A program made the position numbers and the translations under genes. The notes beneath the pieces were generated by a model. That model saw only the letters and a program-made list of their open reading frames with translations, had not been told where the DNA came from and made no database searches. A stretch of DNA of 64,000 nucleotides. It comes from Plumapathes pennacea. Taxonomy: Eukaryota > Cnidaria > Anthozoa > Antipatharia > Myriopathidae. Where the stretch lies: NCBI GenBank assembly GCA_964036295.1, contig OZ038467.1, positions 14,471,670 to 14,535,669 on the forward strand, in the 5' to 3' direction. Below are positions 1-11,967 of this stretch, piece after piece. The first letter of the stretch is position 1, and each line of letters starts with the position of its first letter.

Positions 1-2084
1 GCCTTTTTCACAAATGTCACAGATGTATGGTCGTTCACCTGGAGATCGAGAGAAACAAAAACAGAAGTTTAGGTGTTATCCTCTCACACTTGTTTACATG
101 CCGATCATTTACAAAACATTCCCTTTGATGAGTATCCCAGATTTTAGTCCAGGGAGACAAAAACAACATGCATAACACATACAAGAAAAAAGTGAGTCAT
201 GAAAGCAATAGAATGTCCAACAGAAATGCAAAACTCACCAGTGTGCACCCTGATATGATCCTTTAGATGTGAAGACACCCTAAATCTTTTGCCACATGTT
301 TCGCATTCATACGGCTTCTCTCCAGAGTGCAAACGCAAGTGAATATTCCTGCTGCTGGGATGGCTGAACAGTTTTCCACAGACATTACATTTGTAGTACT
401 TCTGGTCTCCGTGCACTTCACGGCAGTGTTGCCGTAGCAGGGCCAGCCCCATGAATTTCATAGCACATCGCTCGCACTTGTACAGCCGCAGTCTCTTGGA
501 GGTACCCCCTACATCTTCAGTTGTGATAGGTGCTTCAGAATTTGCATGAGTAATGGGATCTGTGGAAGGAAATAGTCCCTCTAAGTCAAGCACGACATTC
601 AATGTCATGAACATAGGCATGCAACTTTTCTTTGCAAAACTTTTCTTTACAGTAAAAATATGAAATGTTTAATAATATGAAGTCAAGAGGTCGAAGAATG
701 CTTGACTGTTGATAAATTACTGGTCTGTTTCATAACTTATTTCTTCTTTCTTTTCCCAATCTACCCTCACTCCCTGAGAAGGCCTGAATCTTTTGCACAA
801 AAATACATTCCATGTCAAACTTCTCTCCTTCTCAAACATTCTTTTGCTTAATAGTTTAGAACCCCTTACCAGCAGGCTGTCCACAAGGGACACTGTTGCT
901 GCATTCTTGAAAGGACTCTCCTTCTGGCAACATTGCTGTATCATCATTAGCAACTCTGTTCTCTTGCACAGGTCCTTCATCCAAAGCTGTCCCCTGTGTC
1001 TGGCTTCGCTCAACTTCATTTGGCACAACCATGTCCATCTTTGACATCTGCACAGATTCCTCAGTTTCTGGGGATGTTTCTGGGTATCCATTGTTAAACT
1101 GATCATCTGAAAACTTGCACTTTCTTCCCAGAGTGCTATAGGGGGCAAAATAGTTATTTAAAAAAGTACACCATCCATAGAATAGAGCCGTTTTCGCACA
1201 ACTGTCAAAAGTAATCGTGTGATTGCTTTGGTTTTGCGTCAATTGCTATGCTTTCTGATTGGTCCTAACAACTTTAGCAACATTCTTGGCCAATCAAGAG
1301 CAAATTAAAGCAAAACTTGGTTGTGATATTCTCAAGCAAGAAAGCAAGTGTTGATGGTGTATTCTCGCACTGCTGATCATTGGTTAGTAAAATATTGCAA
1401 TAAATTATTACTTGGTCTTGGTTTTGCTCATTCTACTAATTTTGGTTGGACATGTTTTTGCTGGCCTCATTGATTGGCTCTGTGATTGCCTTGCTTTTGG
1501 TTTTCGACAGTCATCCAAAAAGTGCTCTAGTGTAAGCAATTAAATAACCAGAATTAGAAAACACTCAGAGCATTACATGTGTCTAATCAAGTACCAATAA
1601 AAGCAGCTAAAAATATCAATAAAAATTTTTGGGTGGATATTCCAAGAACTATAGTTTTTTCCAAACTATAATTTATCCATGTGGCAATTGTCATAAATAG
1701 TCTTCCAACATTTTGTTGTAAATTTGCTTGTATTCAAGATCCTTGATGTTTAATAAATACAGAACACTGTTTCCCATATTGATATGGATGGTTATCACAG
1801 TAGTAAAATTCTTTCTTTTAGTGCACTTTTAATATTTTACTCTGGGTAAATGCTTGCTTTAATTCTTTTGAAGAAATTCATCTCATTGGAAAAATAATCA
1901 GACTTGGGCAACTCCATGTAGAATACATCGCCAAATATATACACCAGATTGAAGTAATTCTTAATGTACAGCAATCAATATTTTTTAGGTACTACATAAC
2001 ATGTACTTCTATATCATACCTTGAAGAATTTTCTTGAAGATCTTCCTGTTCCACAACAATGCTCTTTTGTGCCAAGGTCATATC
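1..2084 (-). CDS. C2H2 zinc-finger protein, 3' part beyond window
   Basis: Likely DNA-binding nuclear protein. Four coding exons join in phase on the minus strand: 2084-2020, 1135-870, 559-239 and 38-1, each bordered by AG/GT sites. The third exon carries three C2H2 fingers in a row (C-x2-C ... H-x3/4-H) with the typical linker SGEKPYEC between fingers two and three; the last exon begins the next finger (ERPYICDIC) and leaves the window. The second exon encodes an acidic, Ser/Thr/Glu-rich linker without recognisable domain. The 5' end is uncertain: an in-frame ATG lies at 2081-2079, but that exon starts in phase 0 and further upstream exons are possible. The large intron between the first two exons holds a MITE. 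Which C2H2 family it belongs to cannot be told from three fingers. Confidence 0.8.
1185..1527. mobile_element. MITE, TA-flanked, GAGC-ended family
   Basis: A 343-bp element in an intron of the zinc-finger gene. It starts GAGCCGTTTTCG and ends with the partly inverted counterpart ...CGACAGTCATCC...GCTC. TA dinucleotides flank both ends (1183-1184 and 1528-1529), as expected of Tc1/mariner-type insertion. The inside is AT-rich with repeated CCAATCA/TGATTGG motifs and no reading frame. The same end sequence recurs at 26.78 kb and on both sides of the DM/CUE gene. Confidence 0.6.
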
Positions 2085-5000
2085 CTGTGACGATATAAAT
2101 CATTATTTATTTTATTATTATTAATATTGTCATTTACATTGCCATAAAAAGGTGATTTGGGTTTACAGCAATTTAAAGTAATAATTTGCTGATACAACGG
2201 ACATAATATTGTAAGTATTTTCTTGCCTGGGTGTGTTGACTGCTGTGTGTGTTCATTGTATGGTCTTTGGCCTGCTTTGAAGGCTTTGATTGGTTAAGCG
2301 ATCTTTAAGTTGACAGGCTCTGTTTGTGTTACCCAATAGAGATCAACTGCGTGCGTATTTTTTATGAGCCAATTAAAAGTTGGCACTTTTTATCCTTTGT
2401 CACCCAGCTCGCTGAATAAAAAAAGTTTCACCCAGGACATTTGTTTGTCATATAAGTCATTATAATATACGATATCTATCGCTTCGAAAATTATGCAGAC
2501 TAAAAGGGTTGTATTTTTACTGCAGCCGTACAGTGACAATTTCAGCTTGTTCTGCCCGTTCTTTCATTCCTAATAAGTGGAATAATATTGTAAATGAAAG
2601 AGTGAGGTGGACCAGCAGTGCTGAAATCTGTGGTGGTACATTTCCATCCCAACCCATCAAACTAACGTCAAGACTAAACTTGTTATCTATCACATCTGGA
2701 TAGCTTCAACAGAGAAGATAGCCATTTACAAATCAACATATAAATTCAATTTGAAACTGCTAAATCACAGTCCCCACTAGTGCATGTCTCTATATTGACA
2801 CCATGTCATGCATCAAGATATGACAATTACACCTTGTGTTCAAATGTTGGCTTCGTGAGATCTGTTAATCAAGTACTCTAATTAATGCTTTGTGAAAGGT
2901 ATAGATACAAAATGCAAATGCAAATGTGCACTAATTCATGTACAGCACTGTGTTATAACATTGCATAAATTTGCTTGTTTTTTTTTTCCCCTAGTCTTCT
3001 TCGATCTCACAAATTAAGAATGACATTCTTGTCATGTTATGTGAGTATAAAAATTGTACAACAGATTGCAAAAACGTACTATACTGACAGTTGTTGAACA
3101 AGTTAATATAATTATCAGAAGCTGGTGTCTGGCAATGATTCATATCCCTGCACATTTAGATGAAGAATCGATCTCCAACTAAAACCCACATATGGGTCTG
3201 GGTAATATTATATTCTGTGGAATGGTAGGGTTAATTGGAGGTGGGTAAAAATATATATATTACTCGTGCTTCTGGTAGTTTAGCTATGTCGTATCTTATT
3301 ACAACTTCCTCACATGTTCTTTCAGGCAAAAACCGGGGACGACTTATAGTTGACTGAAGTTTATGATCTAGATCTTTCTGGGTGGCCGGAATTAAAAGAA
3401 GATACGATGACACACGTCACGCTTTCATTTTACCTCCCAGCTCAGAAAGATCGAGAACGACTTCATTTCTTTAGTAATTTATTCTTTAACACTTTTTATA
3501 ACTGAGACATTTTTCTGTATATCAAATCCAACTGCCCGGCAAAGGCGGAACAAATGAAATAATCCTTGTCCAATAAGTTGGTTTTCTATTGCTAAAGTTG
3601 GAAAAATCAGAGTTGTAGGAGCATATAATATTATTAACACGCACAACTGTTTGAATGAATTTAAATATTTCCAGTCCCAGAATATATTCAAAATCCATTA
3701 ACGATTCCAAACCTTGCGCAGTACACAGAGAAAACTGTACGATTAATTTGCAAAGGCAAAACGACAAAACGACGTCGTTGAAAGGAAACTCAAGGGTATT
3801 AAAAATTCCACTACTCATGCTGTCCAATGCACGCGAAGGCATAATTATAAAACTGAATTTCAGTTTCAGAAATTGGATAGATCACACAACAAATTACAAA
3901 CGGCACGGCAGCGTAGCTTGTTCAGACTGACATCAATACAAGCCAACAAGAAGCGTGTTCAAAGTTGCGGCATTTGAAGAATGAGTGCCAGACAAAACGT
4001 GAAAGACGCCATGCTTTTCCTCATTCGGTGAGTGCGCCCCCGTACAATGAAATGAATATAACATTTGAAAGATTCTCAAAGCAGAAAGAGGGCTTGATAA
4101 TTTCGTGAGTCGCGTACAAAGCAGGCATGTGAATTGTTTAAATATGCAACACGTCACAAATTTCGTGATTCACGTAACAAACTCACTGAATTTACCTCCG
4201 TTTGGTCGTTCACTTTTCCTCGTCGTTTGTAACCATCCATAACACAACGAATAGAGAACCTAGTAATGAAGAATAAAAGAACTTATCGTTAGACAAACTC
4301 GAGTTTACAGAGGCCCAAAAACGAGTCTATGAAATCGGGGTATTGAAGCTTACTGAGACGCGATATATTCCGTCCAAGAACCAATCCCCGATAGAGTGTT
4401 GTATCAGGTTAGATACGAGAACACGGCTCGGAGATACCCTGAGCGAGAAAAGCTACGAATCACGTAATGAGCGGCAGAGTTTACCATCGCCCTCAAAACG
4501 GAACCATGTCGCTGCTTCGGCCAGGTGACTATTTGTTTTCAATGACATCGACGTGTTCGCTGTCACGTGGTAAAAACGTGGGTAACCCCCAAGGGAACAG
4601 GAAGAAAGTCATGCATCCATTCACGTGAACCAAATACTACACGGAACTTTTCACAGCGCAAAGTTGAAGCATGCCTGCCCGTTCCTAAACCTTTTGTGCC
4701 TTAATATTTATGTAAACAGAGAACATGCTGAAACGCGCTCAGTAGTCTCTGTGATCAAAGTATGAAATCCCCTTCGCTTTTGCGCGAAAGCCGTCCGATC
4801 CGTTTCTTCGTTATCTCTTTTGTAGACAGAGGAATAGAAACCGAATGACTAAGTTCATATTTTATGCTTGAACGATGGCGTACAGATCCGTGAAAGACCA
4901 CGCTTTTGAAACTGATAAAAGCACATTTTTGATGAACCTATGGATTCTCACTTCGTGTGGGGTAAATTAGAGCTTGTGCGTGAGCTATGTTTGTTTCCGT

Positions 5001-7971
5001 ATTGATGCTATTTTCTCGATTTTCATACGGAGCATTTGATGGTGGGGACTAAAAAAGCCCAAACACTGACCGACTAAACGGTGTTTTCTATTCCTTCTGC
5101 CTTGTTTCGCGCTCACAGAAGGCGAATCTTTGTTGTCCGGCTGGTTATTTTAGGACCTTGACCTGCTAACGTACGTACGTCATTGCGGCCTCGCACAATT
5201 TCCGGAGAGCGCGCCTGCCTGTCGGGTTGAGCAGTTCTTGTCGTATTTCCTGCGGATGGCCACTGTCATCGATATCTGAAACGTAAAAAAGCATATCCAG
5301 GTAGAGGGAAAAAGAGTTGCCGATCTTTTTTTCAAGTCGTGGGTTCTTATCAACTCACCATAACAATAACAAATGTATTCAAGCCATACATTTACGTGGG
5401 CGTTTAAACCGAATTTCCATAATTTTGCGCCAAGGCCTTTTTGTGATATGGACTGCAGATGTCTGGTGTCTTGGAAAAGAAACCACCCCCGCAGAAGCGT
5501 TATAGAAACCAGTCATAAGCATATCATACTTTTTGCGAATTCGTCCAAGGCAACACAAAGAACAAAGTAAAATCGTCATTTTTATATAAAGAACACCAAC
5601 TATTAAACGACATAAAAAGAACCTTCGGGATGTTTCAAGCGACTGAGCCAATACAGCATTTGAAAGGCTTCGACGCCAGCACACAGCGTGGGCCGAGCTA
5701 TAGATTACTTTTTATTTCTATCCTAAATTCATCATGTGTCGGTGCTGGTTGAAGCACGGAAGGACAGACTAAGCCGGAACACTGACTCTTCTCTACGTGT
5801 CTGTCTTTTTCCCTGTCGCTTTGTCTGTGACGTCCTTTTTGTGATGCTCAGAATGAGGGTGTTTCAATCTCCTCTTTCTGCACTTGTCAGCTGTTTGTTG
5901 TTTTGCGATGTCCATATTAGCTCAATCTCAGGTACCAAAGTACGTAAAGCAGGTCATAAAAACCCTGCCCTGAGTTATAAAAAGCTGCATGATCGATGCT
6001 GGCCTCGGTGCTTAATCATGTGTTAGGCTCTGTGTCAGTATAAATTTAGCTTTTCGCTATTAAAACACTACTGTAGTTTCGAATAAAGCCAGGGTAATAC
6101 CCAAATCACGTAAGCGATTGGAAACTGATGTACCTGAAGTGTTAAGACGAAAAAACAACATTGCTATCCATGGAAAGTGTAAAAATTGACTCCGGGTCTT
6201 GTAGAAGAGAGATCAGTGAAAGACGAATTTCCGCAACATTACAGACAGTTTCATTACGAGCAGACATGAAATAGGGCCAATACTTCAGTCTTATTATACA
6301 CATTCCGGTAAACCGGATGACAGTCATTATTGCTTAGGGCTTGTTTTGTTGAGAGGAAGTTGCGGTTTCCCTTCCTTCGGGGTATTTTATAGCGCGCAGT
6401 GTTTCCTTGTGATACCAAACTCTCAGCCGCATGTGGATTGCATTGCAGTCTAATGATGTAATAAGAGAAGAAGAGTTTACTGCCAAACTTAGTGACAAAA
6501 GGTCTGTTGCGCCCCTCTTCCGGAATTTCCAAAAGATGCCTATTGCCTCGGTTTCAAAACGAGGTCTAGTGCGAATCTTTCCTATGCGCCTCGCTTTGAA
6601 ACAGAGGTAACGGACATCTCGGTCTATGATATCTCTGAAGACTCTTCTCACTAAAGGATTTCCCAAATACTTTTCTACACAAAGAAGAATATGTCCATAG
6701 TATGCAATTGGACTAAACTATTTGCAGCACATTTTCGGAGCCGTTACATCGGCTATCACTGCATATCTGCGATGGTAGTTAAGCTATTCAGAGTTATTCT
6801 TATTTTTTCTTTTAGTTATACTTTTATTACATACACATTTACTGACAGGATAATTGCATGTACTGTAACTGATGCTTCTTTTCTTTCTTCTTGTTTCGCT
6901 ATGTTGCTATTGTGACTTCTATTTTGCGATACTATTGGAAGTTATTTATACCTTTTGGTGATAGTTTAACCGGAGCAGGAATAAAGTTCAAGGCTTAACT
7001 TAAGCTGGGCTTGGGGATAGCTGAGGGACTTTACATCCCCAAAAGAGAGTCAAACCGGCTTAGAGTGCCCATAACCTTTGGGTTACTGTTTTTTTTAGTA
7101 ACCCTAATCCTTCCTTCGGCGTCTTCCCGCCAGTGAAAGATCAAACTGACATTGATGTTTTTGCTTGCAGATCAGCCAGTAAAAACCGACGTTAGCCATT
7201 TGGATGTATACGATTGTAGCGTCCCCAAGAAGCCACGTGCGCTCACGTCGAGCAAAAAAATATTAACTTTTTCATTAAATTGTCCGGCCAAAAAAAGTAT
7301 GCCCGTCCACGCCATCTCTTCACCGACAGTTGCGTGCTCCCGTTAATTTTCATCAAAAGCGGCCGACCCCTCACAGATAGGACCAGTGCCAAGAAATATC
7401 TGGTCACGAGAACCAGTACTCAAACGCCCATCACAAATTTGGCCATGGTTTGTGGCAGTGATGCCAACATTGATTCAGTATTGTTCCAAAAGACAAAATA
7501 TACGCCTTGTAAAATGGGATCGGCTACCGTGCTTAAGAGTCACGTCTTTTTTCATGTAATCGCTTTCTATATCATGATATTGGCGCGCCCTTCAGGTCTG
7601 TTGGCCTGGCGCCATGTTTTTTCGATCAGTGGTTCATATTAAACCAGCCGGATAATGTCTACACTTTTTTCACCATTTCACTTAGCTTGAACTAAGTAAA
7701 TAAGGAGCCGGTTGCACTCACAACACGACTTCCTCCGTAGTGGCGAAAAATAAAAACGTGATGATACGTCTTGGGGATATCAATTCAACTCTGCAGACTG
7801 TTTTTGGCCGCACAGCCGAAAGAAGTTGGTTGTTCCTGGGTTAGATATCAAGCTTTGAATCAGGAAGCCCGGCTGCAGAAGATGTGAGTCGTACCACCCA
7901 ACAAGGGAAACGGCATTTGATGCCAGGAAACATAAAACATAAACCAGGTCTCTAATACAGACCGCCCTGAA

Positions 7972-8003
<32 letters not shown>

Positions 8004-9540
8004 ACTCCCATATATAAGCCATGTAGGTATGTGCCGCCCCAAAGGGTACCAGTTTTCAAGCATTTTTAGTCTGAAATAGGGTATCGATTGCCTTTTTGGT
8101 TTGAAATTAGGGTATCGATTTTTAATTGTCTTTTTGGTCTGGGATAGGTATGATCTTAACAGAAATATGTCGCCGCGGACATTGCACGGCAAATGGAAGA
8201 AAACACAGGGCGGAAATCGTTGCAAAATAAAATAAAAGATCCCTAAATAAAGGTCTGAAATAGGGTATACATTTTGGGGTCAGGTCTGAAATAGGGTATA
8301 CATTTTTGGAGTCAGGTCTGAAATAGGGTATAGAAAATCATGTATTTTGGTCTGAAATAGGGTAAGGGTTTTCAGGACCGAGCGGCACACCCCCACGGCA
8401 AAATTATAATGAGTGCCCCCCCCCCCCCCCCCCCTGGAAACACAGCTAAACGTCAACGTGAACACTGCTGATTTGAGTGGTTACGCGCGCCTTTAGATTT
8501 CCTGAGTCATTGTGACTAGTCAGTAGCGGAGAGTATACAGTCGCTTTACATGGCGGGAGGCGCCCGATCTGAAGTGGCCGAGTTCGCAGGCTCGACCTGG
8601 ATGGTTTGAGTAATTTCTTGGCCGTCATTTGCTTGGTGTGATCTTGCCATTTATGCCCAACGTTCGTGCAAGCAGCAGTACGTGCCACTACGATGGCTGC
8701 TACTTCAAGTGATTATCTATTGTTATCCAACAGAGGGGATTTCCCCTGGATTACACAGCAACTAATTTATAATACGCACGTCGCTGTTACTATCTTCTAT
8801 CTAGCGGGGTTCTGGTTCGGGGGCATGAATGACCTGTCAAAAGGTCCTTTAGTAACGCTTACAACAAAAAAAACTATCGACATTGCCATTTCCATCATTT
8901 AAAGTGCAAACAGCGCTTGTCACCAGGAATATATGTCAGCAAGCTGCTACCAAACATTGAAGAAGCCGTCGTATTGCTCTCGATGCTGAGTTATTATCAA
9001 TTAAATTTCTTAGCACTCATCTTTTAAATGTTTTTTTTTTTTTTTTTTTTTTTTCAGTACATCTACGCTGTTCACATGAGCATTCTAGTGTGACGTGGTT
9101 AAAATGCCCTAAAGCGGATGGAGCGTTTATTTTTCCTCAAATGCGGGACTGAATGCCATTTCAAGGAATCTGGATGTCAAATTGAGTTTTTCGGGGAGCA
9201 TGCCCCTCTGTACAGATTGAGTGTTCATCCACGATCCGATGGACGTCCCAGTTCCATTCCAAAATTTACCAAGGATAATTTCGCGTCCAGTTCAGGGATC
9301 ATTTTGGGGCTGTACACATATCAAATCGATTTTTTCAGCCAAGTTGCTCTCCGAGAGAAAATAAATAAACACGCAGCCAGAAATGGATCGTCAAAAAAAA
9401 TTAAACCCTGACGTCACATGACCGTACAAATTATGATAATTAATTTGATACAAAAGAAAAGTGTGCGTTTCCGTGCATGCACAAGTCTCTTTGATGTGAC
9501 AACATCGAGGGGTCGTTTTAAATCAAAAGTATTTTCTAAT
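2085..9540. other. Intergenic stretch without a supportable gene
   Basis: About 7.4 kb with only short, unrelated reading frames and no recognisable domain on either strand. It contains short A/T runs, a self-complementary CGTACGTACG near 5.17 kb and the G-run/C-run repeat described separately. Unrecognised first exons or regulatory sequence for the flanking zinc-finger gene (minus) or the 9.5-kb gene (plus) could lie here. Confidence 0.5.
7973..8435. repeat. Repeat bounded by G30 and C20 runs with internal tandem units
   Basis: A run of 30 G at 7973-8002 followed by TACTCCCATATATAAGCC opens the element; a run of 20 C at 8416-8435 preceded by GAGTG closes it, so the ends are inverted (GGGGG-T/C-ACTC). 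Inside, the phrase GGTCTGAAATAGGGTA recurs about every 30 bases from 8253 to 8365. A related, more decayed copy lies at 45.79-46.1 kb with the same internal phrases. It has no coding capacity. Run lengths may be affected by sequencing. Confidence 0.6.
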
Positions 9541-11230
9541 ATGGCAACACTGATCCCGCCAGAGATGATGGCCAGAGTCGTTGAAACCAAGGAGGTCACG
9601 ATCACTAGAAACTTCGATGGGAAATTGTTGTTCTTGGGATCACAGGACCAGCCCTTGAGCCTCTGTCAACAATTACTGGAACGATTAATCAACAGCACGA
9701 ATTTCACGATTTCCAAACCCTCGATGAGTGTATTGAGCATGATCCCAGAGGTCATGAATCAATTTCCTGCGACAATGCGTCATCTTCAGGTTGTTGGCTT
9801 CGGTGAGAAGTTCGACGTCTCGAAGAACAATGAGATCGATGGCGTCGTGTTTATTACTGATTACAGCGCTTTAAAATTCGAAGGATTTAAAAGTCGTAAA
9901 GAGATCCCAGTGGAAGAGTTCCTGGAGGATCGGAAATTTCCAAGATCGAGACTTTTTGGACTTATCTACCAGAGAGTAGAACCGAACTGGCTTAGCAAAA
10001 TAAAATCTGCAGAAATATTTAATTTTAAAAAGCGACTTGCCAGTGCACTGAAAATCAGTACGGATCGAGTTTATTATTTACAGACTGCAAACGAGATGGA
10101 CGAGTTTCTTTCAAAAATCATGGGAGACATTTATCGATGGAGAGAAGACGTAGAGTCAGAGGTATGAATTAATAGCTCTTTTTTTCTACACTAAATACCT
10201 TTTTAAATGTTTTCAAATGCCATCCGTTAATTATATAAACCACTTGCTAGTACCCGTGTGATGTTTACGGGAAAGGCTAGTTTTAAAATAACTATTATTA
10301 TATATTTAAATATATAAAATATTATTAAAATCACTCCTTGTGCAGCATTTGCTATAAAGTGGAGGGGAGGGGAGGGGGGCTGGGGTGCTTGATAATTTTG
10401 AAAGTCAGTAGCTTACCCTATGCAACCCAGTGTTTTCTTGAACTTGATCATATTGTTACCTCAAACAGGAGAATGCAAAAATTGTCCGAGGAGAAATTGT
10501 AAGGTCCCAAGAAACAGTCGACAAAGAACTTCTAGAACCTGTGACAATGCTATATGGTGAGCTAGCAGAGAAGAATGGGTAAGTACGAGCATTTTACATG
10601 TGCCATTCCAGGGAGGGGAGGGGAGGGGGTTTGGAAGGAGCACTCTCTATCCCCACCCTGAGGACGGGAATGCCGGAACTAATGAACAAAGTTTCAAAGG
10701 CAGAAGGGAAAAGCCTGGTGTGCTAAACAGCGTATGATTTGATAAAAATAAGTCATTTTCCAAGCGAATTACCATATTTACTTTATTTAGGCGCCACCTC
10801 ACAAAATATTTTTCCTTCGACTCCCATTTGGGCGCCACAGAGGTTTATAACTGGCACTTATAAATAGTATATTTTAGGCTGTGTTGCTTCAAGCAATAGT
10901 GTTTTTGAAAAATGACAACATTGATTCTTATTATGTTCCCCTCTAATTTAGGCCACTTTTGGAAAAAGCTTTTGATCATATTCCCATTTAAAGCACCAAA
11001 CAGAAATGGAATTATTTAGTACCAACAGTAAATACAGTACAAACATTAATCATACTGTATCTTCACATGCAAGATAAATCTATACATTTTGTTTCTGGCC
11101 TCAACCTAAGCTCAACATATTCCACATATGTGGCCAGCAATATGTATAGGCCTTGGCTTCCTCTCTAACAGTAATTTCTCTTCATATCTTTTTCAATATT
11201 TCCAGGATAACACTTTCTGAAGGTGTGTGA
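9541..11230 (+). CDS. Conserved-looking protein of unknown family, 251 aa
   Basis: Three exons join in phase: 9541-10161, 10469-10578 and 11206-11230 (TGA 11228-11230). The donors are GTATGA and GTAAGT; both acceptors end in AG, the second after a pyrimidine-rich tract. I chose ATG 9541 because it has A at -3 and G at +4; the frame is open further upstream to 9418. The product (starts MATLIPPEMMARVVETKEV, ends ITLSEGV) is predicted soluble, with no signal peptide, membrane segment or zinc motif. It is mixed alpha/beta at first, with a charged, probably helical C-terminal third. I do not recognise the family. A poly(A) signal AATAAA lies at 11700-11705, about 470 bases after the stop, and a MITE sits in the putative 3'UTR. 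The gene is convergent with HADHA. Confidence 0.75.
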
Positions 11231-11352
11231 ACACTGCACAGATAGCAGTGTCAGCAAATGCCAATGGACTGAACATTTTACTAATAGTAATGAATATAAT
11301 TCTGTAAGAACTACTGTGTGTAAATAGTGATTGCTCTGTATTTTATCATAGC

Positions 11353-11518
11353 ACAGTCAAGCCCCTCTAAGACAGACACCCTCAGGACCAGCTCTAACTG
11401 TCCATTTTAGAGGTGTCTGTCTTAAAGAGAGTTCAGTTAGAGGAAATGACTAAAGAAATGGCAGGGACCACTCCTACCAGGTGTCTGTCTCAGAGAGGTG
11501 TCTGTCATAGAGGGCTGT
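11353..11518. mobile_element. MITE of the CCCCTCTAAGACAGACACC type
   Basis: About 165 bp with inverted ends: the left begins CAGTCAAGCCCCTCTAAGAC and the right ends GTCTGTCATAGAGGGCTGTA. A second member lies in a HADHA intron at 19.94-20.12 kb. Both carry internal copies of the GGTGTCTGTC motif. It lies in the likely 3'UTR of the 9.5-kb gene. Boundaries are approximate. Confidence 0.55.
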
Positions 11519-11734
11519 ATTAGCAATGAATGAAGAATTAGTATTCTGAGATCAGTATTGGAATTATTGTTATCTGATCAGTTATCTGATAGTTGCTTTA
11601 TAGAAAATATTGTTATTTTTGTAACATTTTGTTATGTATTTCTAATGACCTAGAGCAGGGTTAGTGTGAAATATCTGGATACCATTTTTGCATGTACAAA
11701 ATAAACAGACTTCTCATAGATCTTTCTTCAGATG

Positions 11735-11740
11735 TTTAAT
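11735..11740 (-). terminator. Possible HADHA poly(A) signal (ATTAAA)
   Basis: ATTAAA read on the minus strand, about 230 bases beyond the HADHA stop codon and only 30 bases from the AATAAA of the convergent gene at 11700-11705. It is placed by motif and position only. Confidence 0.35.
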
Positions 11741-11967
11741 TGGTTTTAGACCAAGATACAAAATATTAGGTTTAAGGTGCTGGTACTACCTTGAATGACT
11801 GATTCCCCCAAAATCTCTTCAGCAACATAAACAAAACTGATGTGGAACAAAAACTTGTCACAGAGTGAATCATCAAGGAAGTCAACTAATAATAAAATTA
11901 ATGGGTGTAGCACCAGTCCACTCTTCAAATCCTGTAGGGATGCAGAGAAAAACTAGAATGGCATGCA

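Noticed and set aside
5160-5230. Promoter or CpG-island call at the CGTACGTACG stretch
   Set aside because: Only a short locally GC-richer patch with no gene start that can be tied to it.
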